NCBI GenBank assembly: GCA_029940375.1
Contig: JAPYUX010000002.1
Span: forward strand, 1-64,000
DNA length: 64,000 nt
Direction of reading: 5' to 3'
Source of the DNA: Dehalococcoidia bacterium
Lineage (GTDB): Bacteria > Chloroflexota > Dehalococcoidia > Lucifugimonadales > Lucifugimonadaceae
Below are positions 8,444 to 16,853 of this stretch, in pieces. The translations under genes and the position numbers were made by a program. A model generated the notes under the pieces. The model worked only from the letters and a program-made list of their open reading frames with translations, did no database searches and had not been told where the DNA came from. Every line of letters starts with the position of its first letter. The stretch's first letter is position 1.

Positions 8444-9384
8444 TGGATTCGATACTTTATTTTTTTATTGGATTTTTAATCATGAGTGGAATTTATTCTG
8501 TTTTCACCGTAGGTTTGAATATACATTGGGGACAAACAGGATTGTTTAACATTGGAATCGCTTCATTCTTTTTATTAGGAGCATATACTGCTGCCATTTT
8601 TTCTAGCCCATCTCCTAATTTAGCTAAGTACGAAGAATATTTGTGGGGTGGGAATTTTTCTCAATTGACCCTTTTGGGTGTGGATATATGGTTCCCAATT
8701 ATATTGTTGTTATCAGCATTTATATGTATTTTAGTAGCAATTCCACTTGCTATGGTAACTATACGTTTAAAGGAAGATTATTTGGCTTTGGTTACATTGG
8801 GATTGGCTGAAACATTAAGAATCGTATTTATAAATGAAACCTGGTTGGCAAATGGAACAAGAGGAATGTATTCAATACCAAGGCCATTTGATTATATAAA
8901 TATTGGTAATTATGACTACATTTATTTTGTTGTTGTAGTTATCACGTTAATTTTTGTATATTTCATTGCTCAAAAAGCAACCAACTCTCCCTGGGGTAGA
9001 GTCTTGAGAGGTATAAAAGACAATGAAACCACTATGATAGCTAGTGGCAAAAATGTATTGAAGTTTAAAGTTGAAGCATTTGCATTTGGTGCAGGTATTA
9101 TGGGTATAGGAGGAGCCTTATTTACTCATGGAAAAAGGTTTATAGATCCAATAACCTTCGAACCAATGTTAGCAACTTTTATTATCTGGAGCATGTTAAT
9201 GGTTGGAGGTAGCGGGAACAATAAAGGAGCTATTTTTGGCTCTTTCCTAATGTGGGGTATATGGACATTCACCCAATTTTTACCTGGATTTTTAAGCGAT
9301 GCGAACCTTAGGTTTGTTTTTGTAGGATTAATCATTATACTTTTTCAACTATACAAACCACAAGGTATAATTCCTGCAAAATAG
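8443..9384 (+). CDS. livM: ABC transporter permease LivM type
   Basis: A 313-residue permease with about eight membrane segments. It has the LivM-type N-terminal sequence GLNIHWGQTGLFNIG and a cytoplasmic loop GRVLRGIKDNETTMIASGKN with the LivM EAA motif. It is coupled to livH by a one-base overlap and is the last gene of the + strand transporter operon. Its TAG stop lies inside the left arm of the bidirectional terminator that follows. Confidence 0.92.
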   Translation: MDSILYFFIGFLIMSGIYSVFTVGLNIHWGQTGLFNIGIASFFLLGAYTAAIFSSPSPNLAKYEEYLWGGNFSQLTLLGVDIWFPIILLLSAFICILVAIPLAMVTIRLKEDYLALVTLGLAETLRIVFINETWLANGTRGMYSIPRPFDYINIGNYDYIYFVVVVITLIFVYFIAQKATNSPWGRVLRGIKDNETTMIASGKNVLKFKVEAFAFGAGIMGIGGALFTHGKRFIDPITFEPMLATFIIWSMLMVGGSGNNKGAIFGSFLMWGIWTFTQFLPGFLSDANLRFVFVGLIIILFQLYKPQGIIPAK

Positions 9385-9407
9385 ATTTAAACTATTTTGC
9401 AGGAATT
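9369..9407. terminator. Bidirectional terminator between livM and the binding-protein gene
   Basis: A perfect 16-base inverted repeat: aattcctgcaaaatag (9369-9384) and ctattttgcaggaatt (9392-9407) with a 7-base loop. The arms give U-rich ends in both directions. It sits between convergent genes, and its left arm overlaps the livM stop codon. Confidence 0.85.
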
Positions 9408-9426
9408 AAGATTTTGTTCTTTGGAT

Positions 9427-10623
9427 CTATGGAGATTCGAATCTTCCTGAAGAAGTAATTTTTCCTCCGTCGATAGACCAAATTTCTATAGTGTTGCTAA
9501 CATCACCATTTGCATCAATTTCTTGATCACCAGCTACTCCAACATAATCGATGTCTTTACCATCAGAAAGTAAATCCAATGCTTTTTTCATATCTCCTGG
9601 GCCAACTTTTTCTCCTGGAGCGTTTGCCACAAACCTTAGTGAATTACCATCAATGGTATTTCCATGCCCATCAGCGGCTGCTTTAGCCATAGCTAATGAC
9701 AATAAAATTGCACCATCAAATCCTTCTCCAATGAATGGATTACTTGGCAATTCTCCATATTTTGCTTCATACAATGATGAAAAGGTTGATTTTGCATCTG
9801 AATCTGCTGCACCAGGTGCAGTTCCGTGCATTCCTTCGAATTGAGCTACGCCTAGTTCGTCAAACATGTCCTGATTTTTTGTTCCGTCTACGAACATAAA
9901 ATCACCTGAATATCCACCTTCTATTAATTCTCTAAGATATACAGCTGCTGATTTTGGATAGCTCATTGCTACTATAACATCAGGTTCATTACCAATTGCT
10001 TTATCTATTTCAGACTTGTAAGAAGGCTGTTCTTGCTCATGAGGAACTTGAGCCCCACAAGATCCGCCTAAGCTTTCAAAAGTTGTACTAAAAATGTCAG
10101 ATAATCCTTTTCCATATGGATTATTAACATACAAAGTTGAACAATTTGTATATCCTTTCTCAATAGCTAATCTAGCTAAAACTACTCCTTGGGCTGCATC
10201 AGATACAGTTGTTCTAAATACTGTATCATTGTCATCTAAAACTGAAATAGCTGGACTAGTTGAAGCAGGAGAAATAATAACCGTTCCCGCCGGTATCGTT
10301 TTAGCTTCAGCTACTGCCATTGTAACACCACTAGATAACGAACCAACAATTCCATTTACCTTATCAATTTCGATAAGTTTTCCTGCAGCTTCAGTTGCAA
10401 TGTTTGGACTTGTTCCGCTATCTGCGTGTATTACAGTAACATCTCCACCAGCATCATTGATTAAACCAACGGCAAGGTCAACACCATTTTGAATTGGAGG
10501 CCCATAAGCACCCAAATCACCCGTTTCATCCAATAATGTACCAATCTTTGCTCCTCCACTGGAACAAGCTGAAAGTACAAACAATGCACTTGTTACTAAT
10601 ATTAAAATCTTTTTCATATTCAT
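9427..10623 (-). CDS. livK: ABC transporter substrate-binding lipoprotein (LivK type)
   Basis: A 398-residue periplasmic-binding-fold type I protein. The N-terminus is a lipoprotein signal peptide with lipobox LSAC (acylated Cys20) followed by a Ser/Gly linker. The mature part begins with IGTLLDETGDLGAYGPPIQN, the typical LivK first strand. AAGGAG lies five bases before the ATG. It is on the strand opposite the rest of the transporter and has its own upstream region (10624-10707), so the binding protein can be expressed at a different level from the membrane complex. The ligand could be an amino acid, urea, an amide or another small carboxylate; the sequence does not decide. Confidence 0.92.
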   Translation of the reverse strand: MNMKKILILVTSALFVLSACSSGGAKIGTLLDETGDLGAYGPPIQNGVDLAVGLINDAGGDVTVIHADSGTSPNIATEAAGKLIEIDKVNGIVGSLSSGVTMAVAEAKTIPAGTVIISPASTSPAISVLDDNDTVFRTTVSDAAQGVVLARLAIEKGYTNCSTLYVNNPYGKGLSDIFSTTFESLGGSCGAQVPHEQEQPSYKSEIDKAIGNEPDVIVAMSYPKSAAVYLRELIEGGYSGDFMFVDGTKNQDMFDELGVAQFEGMHGTAPGAADSDAKSTFSSLYEAKYGELPSNPFIGEGFDGAILLSLAMAKAAADGHGNTIDGNSLRFVANAPGEKVGPGDMKKALDLLSDGKDIDYVGVAGDQEIDANGDVSNTIEIWSIDGGKITSSGRFESP

Positions 10624-10707
10624 AATAACTCCTTGAAATTTTTCCTTTCTTGCGTTCTCATGAACACAAGATTTACGATCATTATAATACTTCTCAATTG
10701 TCTAAAT

Positions 10708-11619
10708 CTACCCCAATTTAGATTTCAAACTATTTTTATCTATGACATTTCTAATTAATTCAGAGAATTTAACTTCTGAATCATCTTGTGGTGAATAATT
10801 AAGATATTCCTTAGCTGTATCCAGAGACCAGAATCGTCTAGTATTGTCACTTACGCCGTATACTACTAAAAATGGGACATTATCAATATGACCTTTTACT
10901 TTGCTCACAGAAATAGCTTTATCAAAAAGTTGGGTAAGGTCTCTTGAACTAATATAAGCTCCTAGATGTCTTTTTAGATTTATTACGCCTTTACCTTTAT
11001 TTCCCTTTATGAATTGATTTTGAAACGAACTAGAAAACTTTAATTCTTCAGTTATTTCTCTTGGATATCCTATCCTCACATGAATAAATTCCAATTTTTT
11101 CCCAAATTTTCCAGATGCATATGGGATGGACAAAAGCTCATAAGATGCTTTGGACCATCCATAAAAATTATCAGAATAAGGTAATAAATCTGAACCAATC
11201 ATATCTCTTTTCTTATTGTGGACTTCATAATGTTCATACCAATCCGCTGCGTGGTTAGAAGAAGCTGTTATAATTCTCTTTATATTGGCTTCATACGCGG
11301 CTCTATATATTTTGTTAGCCATTATGACATTTGAATTTTCTATTTCAAATGCATTTATTTCATTTTCAATATTTGTCGCATTGCGGATTTCTTTTGGTCT
11401 TTTGTAAGCTAGATGAATTATCGCATCATGACCTTTAAAAATTGAAATTATTTTTTCTAATTTTTCATTAAATAAATCCAGATTTACAATTGTTACATTT
11501 GAAAGCTTTATATTATTTGAATCTAAATCAATTAACGTTAAATTATATTTTTTGTTTAATTCACTTATGATTCTGGAAGCAACATATCCATTTGAACCTG
11601 TAATTATAATTTTTTTCAT
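10708..11619 (-). CDS. NAD-dependent epimerase/dehydratase, uronate-dehydrogenase-like
   Basis: An extended short-chain dehydrogenase of 303 residues from the ATG at 11619. The longer reading frame to 11652 overlaps the sulfatase and has no better ribosome site, whereas AAGGGA precedes 11619. It has the NAD loop TGSNGYVAS (third glycine replaced by Ala), the catalytic motif YGWSK (about Tyr153, Lys157), SSNH at about 120-123 and a C-terminal YGVSDNTRRFW. SSNH...YE and GVS-NTR are typical of uronate dehydrogenase (Udh), which oxidises galacturonate or glucuronate to an aldarolactone. This fits the sugar-acid genes upstream. Specificity is inferred. Confidence 0.78.
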   Translation of the reverse strand: MKKIIITGSNGYVASRIISELNKKYNLTLIDLDSNNIKLSNVTIVNLDLFNEKLEKIISIFKGHDAIIHLAYKRPKEIRNATNIENEINAFEIENSNVIMANKIYRAAYEANIKRIITASSNHAADWYEHYEVHNKKRDMIGSDLLPYSDNFYGWSKASYELLSIPYASGKFGKKLEFIHVRIGYPREITEELKFSSSFQNQFIKGNKGKGVINLKRHLGAYISSRDLTQLFDKAISVSKVKGHIDNVPFLVVYGVSDNTRRFWSLDTAKEYLNYSPQDDSEVKFSELIRNVIDKNSLKSKLG

Positions 11620-11629
11620 TATTATTCCC

Positions 11630-13045
11630 TTAATTTTTAGGCCCGAAATCAAGAATTTTCAATATTGGATTATTATCTAAATTATAAATGCTATGATCTC
11701 CATTCATTTCAATTTCTTTCCAATATAATTTCATCATAAGTTCTTTTTGTTTAATGTAGTTCTTGTCATTAATTAAATTGTTCATTTCTTCAACATCATT
11801 TGATAAATCGTATAATTCATCGTAATCAAAGCCATTAAAAACATATTTTAAATCCTTGTACCATAAAATTCTTTGCGTCAGTTGAATTCTAGTACCATCA
11901 TATTCTGCATAGCATTTGTCTATTATATTAACTTCTTCAGTACACAAAATTGATTTGAAAGATTTTCCGTCTATATTATCAATTGGTTTACACTCTAAAA
12001 TATCCAAAATAGTTGGACATAAATCCATACTAGAAATCAGATCTTTAGAGATTTTATTTTCTTTTATACTAGGTCCGGAGATTATCATTGGAATTCTATA
12101 AATTTCTTCAAATGCACAGAGATTTTTAGCATATATACCATGTGATGCTAGTGCTTCTCCATGATCAGAAGTGAAAATTATTATAGTGTTTTCTAGTTCA
12201 CCTTTTTCCGTAAGCAAATCGATAATTTTTCCATATTCATAGTCAATTTCTGTAACCATAGCATAGTAGTTTCTAATGCTTTCAATATGATCCTCTTCAG
12301 TCATATTTTCAAATACTTTTTTTCCTCTTTTGTATATATTTGGCTTGTCAGACAGATCATCTTTAAATGATTTTGGCAATTGAATATCTATATTTTCATA
12401 CATATCATAGAATTTTTTGCTTGAAATAAATGGGTCATGAGGCTCTATTACAGACACAAAACATGCCCAAGGGTCCTCTTTGCTAATATTTGAAAGATAA
12501 TTTTTTGCTTTTTCTACCACATTTTTTAACGGCCTGCCTTCAGTTCCTTTTTCAGAAATTCCATAAAAAGGAGTTTGTTTATATCCTGGAGGATTATCTA
12601 TAAACAAATTTGGTTCATCTAAATTAATGCTATTTCTATGATTTATATTTATTTTGGAATAATCTTCGGATTTATCAGTAGAATATTCATCCCATCCAAA
12701 ATTTTCAAGTTTGTCGGTTCTTTCAACATGCCATTTTCCAAAATAAGCAGTTTTATATCCTTCACTTTGAACTATCTGAGCCCAATGTTCCTTGTCTGTT
12801 CTCAAATTAGATTGGTCTTCATCGACACAATGAGTTACGGTAGTCACACCATGATTGTGAGGAAGTAATCCTGTCATAATACTTGCCCTGGCTGGAGAAC
12901 AAACAGGATTTGGAGTATGTGCTCTATTGAATTTTACTCCACGCTTTGCGAGTTTATCTAAGTTAGGAGTAATACATGCGTTATCATCATCTAACACTTG
13001 TCCATGCATTTGGTCGACCATTAGAAATAGTAAATTTTTTTTCAT
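11630..13045 (-). CDS. Type I sulfatase family protein (second sulfatase)
   Basis: A 471-residue sulfatase. The metal-binding N-terminus NLLFLMVDQMHG, the formylglycine signature CSPAR (Cys49) and the second metal segment IIIFTSDHGEALASHG are intact. The DHGE form and overall pattern are close to the choline-sulfatase/heparan-sulfatase-like branch. There is no signal peptide, so the enzyme should be cytosolic. Its ATG overlaps the DUF1501 stop (ATGA), so the two are translationally coupled. The substrate is unknown. Confidence 0.92.
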   Translation of the reverse strand: MKKNLLFLMVDQMHGQVLDDDNACITPNLDKLAKRGVKFNRAHTPNPVCSPARASIMTGLLPHNHGVTTVTHCVDEDQSNLRTDKEHWAQIVQSEGYKTAYFGKWHVERTDKLENFGWDEYSTDKSEDYSKININHRNSINLDEPNLFIDNPPGYKQTPFYGISEKGTEGRPLKNVVEKAKNYLSNISKEDPWACFVSVIEPHDPFISSKKFYDMYENIDIQLPKSFKDDLSDKPNIYKRGKKVFENMTEEDHIESIRNYYAMVTEIDYEYGKIIDLLTEKGELENTIIIFTSDHGEALASHGIYAKNLCAFEEIYRIPMIISGPSIKENKISKDLISSMDLCPTILDILECKPIDNIDGKSFKSILCTEEVNIIDKCYAEYDGTRIQLTQRILWYKDLKYVFNGFDYDELYDLSNDVEEMNNLINDKNYIKQKELMMKLYWKEIEMNGDHSIYNLDNNPILKILDFGPKN

Positions 13046-14166
13046 TTTAAGAAAGGAGATAATTTTTCGAAATTTCCCCCCACAATATTTTTTGATTCAA
13101 CTGATAACCAATCTTCAAGAATGTCTGAATACAAGCCCCTAAAATCAAAATTAAATTTTAGATCACCTTCTATTTGTTTATCTGGGTCTAAGGATGGATA
13201 ATCATTATATTGCCCACCCTTAACATTATTCCCCAATAGAAAAGACACTCCGCCGGATCCGTGATCAGTGCCTGTACCATTGTCTAAAACTCTTCTACCA
13301 AATTCAGAGAACATAAAAACTATTATTTCCTCTCCTGTATCGTGCTCTTTTAAATCTTCAAAAAATGCACTTAATGCATCGGATAATTGTTGCCATAGAT
13401 TTTGTTGTAACACTATTTCATTAGTATGAGTATCAAAACCTCCGTGATTTGCATAAAAGATTCTTGTACCAAAATTTGCTAAATGGACCTGCGCAATTCC
13501 CTTTAATTGTTTACCAATACTAGTACTAGGATACTCAACGTTTGAATTGTACAAATCTGGTGCTTTACTAATTATCTCTGCACCTTTTACTGCATCTAAT
13601 CCAGTTTTCCCTAAATAATCCATAACATAATCATTACCCATAGTGGGTGTATAGAAACGTTTAAAGGTATTTAAAGCTTCATTTTTTTTGCTTTCATCTT
13701 CAATAGATGTAAATAAACCATAATTATTGATATCACCTACTGAAGCAACTGGGACACCCTGATTTACAAGCGCTCTTGGTAATGCCTCACTGAAATTAAC
13801 TGCAGTAACAACATTTTTAGCATTTGGATCAATCTCTTTTATAGCCTGCCCCAACCAGCCTTTTGTACCTACTTTGGTTGGTTCTGCTGTGTGCCATATG
13901 TCCATTGATCTAAAATGAGATCTTTCAGGTTCTGGATACCCAACTCCATGTATTATTGCTAAATTCCCCTCATTATAGAAATCTTTAATTGCATTCATAC
14001 CTGGATTCAGTCCTAATTTATTATCTAGAGGAATAATTTCTTCATCTGTTATTTTTATATGCTTTCTGAAATCTCTATATAAAGGATTCTCCCAAGGTAC
14101 AATACAATTTAAATAATCGTTTCCTCCAGAAAGTTGAATTGTAATCAAAACTTTTTCTTTTTTCAT
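13042..14166 (-). CDS. DUF1501 family protein
   Basis: A 374-residue DUF1501 protein, a family with an alkaline-phosphatase/sulfatase-related fold. Recognisable blocks are LSGGNDYLN (about 12-20), NPGMNAIKDFY, HGVGYPEPERSHFRSMDIW-like, HGGFDTHTNE and FSEFGRRVLDNGTGTDHG. Family members in other bacteria usually carry a twin-arginine signal; this one begins directly at the fold (MKKEKVLITIQLSGG), so it appears cytosolic. GGAGAG precedes the ATG. It is placed between a sulfatase and an NHL protein, with DUF1800 two genes upstream; DUF1501/DUF1800 pairing is common, and its biochemical role is not established. Confidence 0.9.
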   Translation of the reverse strand: MKKEKVLITIQLSGGNDYLNCIVPWENPLYRDFRKHIKITDEEIIPLDNKLGLNPGMNAIKDFYNEGNLAIIHGVGYPEPERSHFRSMDIWHTAEPTKVGTKGWLGQAIKEIDPNAKNVVTAVNFSEALPRALVNQGVPVASVGDINNYGLFTSIEDESKKNEALNTFKRFYTPTMGNDYVMDYLGKTGLDAVKGAEIISKAPDLYNSNVEYPSTSIGKQLKGIAQVHLANFGTRIFYANHGGFDTHTNEIVLQQNLWQQLSDALSAFFEDLKEHDTGEEIIVFMFSEFGRRVLDNGTGTDHGSGGVSFLLGNNVKGGQYNDYPSLDPDKQIEGDLKFNFDFRGLYSDILEDWLSVESKNIVGGNFEKLSPFLK

Positions 14167-14179
14167 TCTATCTCTCCAA

Positions 14180-15193
14180 TCAAGCCCTTTGATAAATTTG
14201 AATTCTATTCCTATTTGAATCTAAAACTAATAGATGTCCATTTTTGTCAATAACTACAGAAGTAGGATCCCAGAAATATGATTCTATGCGCGCAGATTCT
14301 TCGTGTACTTCTACATTGTCGATATTTATTACTGGGCTGAATGATTCTCTTGCTCTTTTTTCATCTTGATTTGCATTGAGATACTCTTTGGCCCATTTTG
14401 ATAATTTAGCTTGTCCTCTCAATTTCCCAATAAAGTTGAATTTTTCGTCATATATTTGAACTCTTTGATTCCCCCAATCTGCAACATAAATAAATCCATC
14501 TTTATCAACACATGCCCCAGACGGTCGTGATAAATCTCCATCATCTGTACCTGAACTCCCAAATTTATCTATAAATAATCCATTTTTATCAAAAATTTGT
14601 ATTCTGTCATTTCTCCAATCTGCTACTAAAACCTCATTATTATTCCCTAATGCTATACCCCAAGGTTTATTAAATTCGCCATCTTGATCTCCCTTTTTAC
14701 CCCACTCTCGGATAAATTTTCCCGAGGTTGTCATTACTTGAACTCTGTCATTATGAAGATCAACTATAAAAAGCTCATTATTTTGATCACATACAATACC
14801 TGATGGGGAATTTACCTCTCCTTGTTTATTGCCCTTGTTCCCCCATCTTTTCACAAAATTTCCATCTTTTTCAAAAACTGAAATTGTGTGTGTGTATTCA
14901 TCAGTAATATATACATTATCTTCTGTATCAAAAGTTATTGAACAAGGCCAATACAATTCACCTGGATTTTTCCCAAATTTAGAAAATTCTCCATAATAAT
15001 TATGGTTTACATCTGTTATTGATACCCTTAGTCCTGCTGTATGAAAAGCACCACTTCTATTTACAACAAATACCTTTTCTTTACTATTAATAGCCAAATC
15101 TCTAGGGAGATGAAAACCTCTGCCTCCAACATCAGCTGTAAATCCTACAGTGTCTATATATTTAAATTTCGTTTTTGTTATCGTACTTTTCAT
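14180..15193 (-). CDS. NHL-repeat six-bladed beta-propeller protein
   Basis: A 337-residue protein made of about five or six NHL repeats. Recurring units are NPGELYWPCSITFD, QGEVNSPSGIVCD, DGEFNKPWGIALG and DGDLSRPSGACVD, each followed by a strand such as VYITDEYTHTISVF or IYVADWGNQRVQIY. No signal peptide or membrane helix is visible, unlike many secreted NHL proteins. It could be a binding scaffold or an enzyme with a propeller active site (lactonase- or lyase-like); no catalytic assignment is possible. It lies between DUF1800 (2 bases) and DUF1501 (13 bases) in the same operon. Confidence 0.88.
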   Translation of the reverse strand: MKSTITKTKFKYIDTVGFTADVGGRGFHLPRDLAINSKEKVFVVNRSGAFHTAGLRVSITDVNHNYYGEFSKFGKNPGELYWPCSITFDTEDNVYITDEYTHTISVFEKDGNFVKRWGNKGNKQGEVNSPSGIVCDQNNELFIVDLHNDRVQVMTTSGKFIREWGKKGDQDGEFNKPWGIALGNNNEVLVADWRNDRIQIFDKNGLFIDKFGSSGTDDGDLSRPSGACVDKDGFIYVADWGNQRVQIYDEKFNFIGKLRGQAKLSKWAKEYLNANQDEKRARESFSPVINIDNVEVHEESARIESYFWDPTSVVIDKNGHLLVLDSNRNRIQIYQRA

Positions 15194-15195
15194 AT

Positions 15196-16596
15196 TTAAT
15201 TCATTTGAAATTCTCTAGTTGATACTATTAATTTAATAATTAAAGAAACTTCTTCAGAACAAATTGACTCAGGTAATGAGTTTTCAATGTATTCTTCAAT
15301 TGGTATTTTAGTGCTAAGTTCAAGTTTAATATAACCTAATTCTCCTAAACACAAATTTAAAATATTTTTTTTATCAGGGTTTTGTTTGACAATATTATTC
15401 ACAACATCTTTATTAACATCACCAAGAATTTCGGAACAATAATTAATTCTTTCTATAACTGATCCCGTATTTATCCATTCTTCTCCACCTTGCCACCCTT
15501 CAACAGAAGTTGGATTCATTAAAGGTTGACCCATTAATACAGAACTACTTGTAGCTTTGTATACTTCCTCTGAAGGTATATCAAAGCCACCTGATAGCCT
15601 AACAGAATTGACAACAAGTTCAGAAGGGCTTTTAATTCTTTTATTATAAATTTCTTCAGTCCTAAAATATTCAGACTTAAATAGATCCCTTAAAACTTCT
15701 TTTATGTTGTACTTATTTTTGAAATATGACTCGATTATAAACTCTATAGCACTAGGATCTATCGGTTCTTCGTGAGGCCATTGTGGAACAGGTAGCTCAT
15801 CTTTAATATAAAAGTGATAAATATGTCTAGCTATAAATTGAGCAGTAGCTTTTTGTTTACAGATAATTCTTACTATATCTTCCCCATTGAAATCACCTTT
15901 TTCACCGAGAAATTCCTTTTCTCCAAAATCATGATCTTTTTCATCAAACTTAAATTGCCAAGCTATATATCCGAAAGGTCTTGCTGTATTATTTCTCATT
16001 TTCATTGCGTTATATGGCATATTTTCAATAGTCCAACCAGTGAAAGCTCTTGAACATTCTTTAATATCTTTTTCAGTATAATTTCCAACCCCCATTGAAA
16101 ATAATTCTAAAATTTCTCTTCCATAATTTTCATTGATATTATCTTTATGATTATCTTGGTTGTCTAGCCACATTATCATTGCAGGATTTTTGGATAGTTC
16201 AACAAGTAACTTCTCAAAACTTCCCATTCCAAATTTCCTAAACATTTCAATTTGTGTAACCATGGGTTTACCTTGAATAAGTTTATTTTGACCTGTAGCG
16301 AAAACCCTGTGCCAAAAAAGGGCTATCTTTTCTTCAAAAGGGAACTTATTATGTGCTAATCTATACATCCAGTAAGAACCTGAACTTATATTGGTTCGTA
16401 CATCAGATAAATCTATTTGATATCTTCTAAGTAGGTCAACTGGAACAGGATCTTTGTGCCTATTATCTAGTAAATAATCTACTATATGATCATATTCAAA
16501 TGAATTTAGAGCGTCAATTTCTTCTTTTGTTCCTCCAAACCCTGCTCTTCTAAGCAAATGAGTGGTTAGTGATCTATTTGTTTTTACCGTCGCCAT
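15196..16596 (-). CDS. DUF1800 family protein
   Basis: A 466-residue DUF1800 protein, with the family hallmarks THLLRRAGFGGTKEE near the N-terminus, WLDNQDNHKDNINENYGREI and LELFSMGVGNYTEKDIKECS in the middle, and RAFTGW. Many homologues have an export signal; none is visible here. AGAG lies upstream of the ATG. The first 23 bases overlap the end of the small membrane protein gene. The function is unknown; the repeated neighbourhood with DUF1501 suggests that the two proteins act together. Confidence 0.9.
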   Translation of the reverse strand: MATVKTNRSLTTHLLRRAGFGGTKEEIDALNSFEYDHIVDYLLDNRHKDPVPVDLLRRYQIDLSDVRTNISSGSYWMYRLAHNKFPFEEKIALFWHRVFATGQNKLIQGKPMVTQIEMFRKFGMGSFEKLLVELSKNPAMIMWLDNQDNHKDNINENYGREILELFSMGVGNYTEKDIKECSRAFTGWTIENMPYNAMKMRNNTARPFGYIAWQFKFDEKDHDFGEKEFLGEKGDFNGEDIVRIICKQKATAQFIARHIYHFYIKDELPVPQWPHEEPIDPSAIEFIIESYFKNKYNIKEVLRDLFKSEYFRTEEIYNKRIKSPSELVVNSVRLSGGFDIPSEEVYKATSSSVLMGQPLMNPTSVEGWQGGEEWINTGSVIERINYCSEILGDVNKDVVNNIVKQNPDKKNILNLCLGELGYIKLELSTKIPIEEYIENSLPESICSEEVSLIIKLIVSTREFQMN

Positions 16597-16840
16597 TATT
16601 CTCTTTTATCCCGTTATCTTTTTTTTCTGAATTTCTTTCATTTAAATTGGTGTTTTTTGAACGAATGTTTTTTCTTATTTTAAAACGAACTGTGTAAACA
16701 ATCAATATAGCTCCTAGAATTGGAGCAAAACGTAAGAAAATGCTATCTTCAGATAAGAATCCGGAAAGTATAATTCTTAAAGTAATTGTAATAAGTAATA
16801 AAGCTCCTATTTCTAAAATCATAAATTGTAATCTTGGCAT
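16574..16840 (-). CDS. Small membrane protein, hypothetical
   Basis: An 88-residue protein with two hydrophobic segments (about 7-26 and 38-54) and a charged, Asn/Lys/Glu-rich C-terminal tail from about 56. GAGGAAG is well placed before the ATG. It overlaps the start of the DUF1800 gene by 23 bases and is 13 bases downstream of the Gfo/Idh gene, so it belongs to the operon. I do not recognise a family. It might anchor one of its soluble neighbours to the membrane, but nothing in the sequence shows this. Confidence 0.7.
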   Translation of the reverse strand: MPRLQFMILEIGALLLITITLRIILSGFLSEDSIFLRFAPILGAILIVYTVRFKIRKNIRSKNTNLNERNSEKKDNGIKENNGDGKNK

Positions 16841-16853
16841 TACTTCCTCTTTT

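Noticed and set aside
9551-10492. Two + strand frames of 97 and 132 residues
   Set aside because: Antisense to the LivK-type lipoprotein gene, which has a clear lipobox and ribosome site.
11620-11652. Longer N-terminus of the Udh-like protein
   Set aside because: The extra 11 residues precede the Rossmann start, overlap the sulfatase end and lack a ribosome site.
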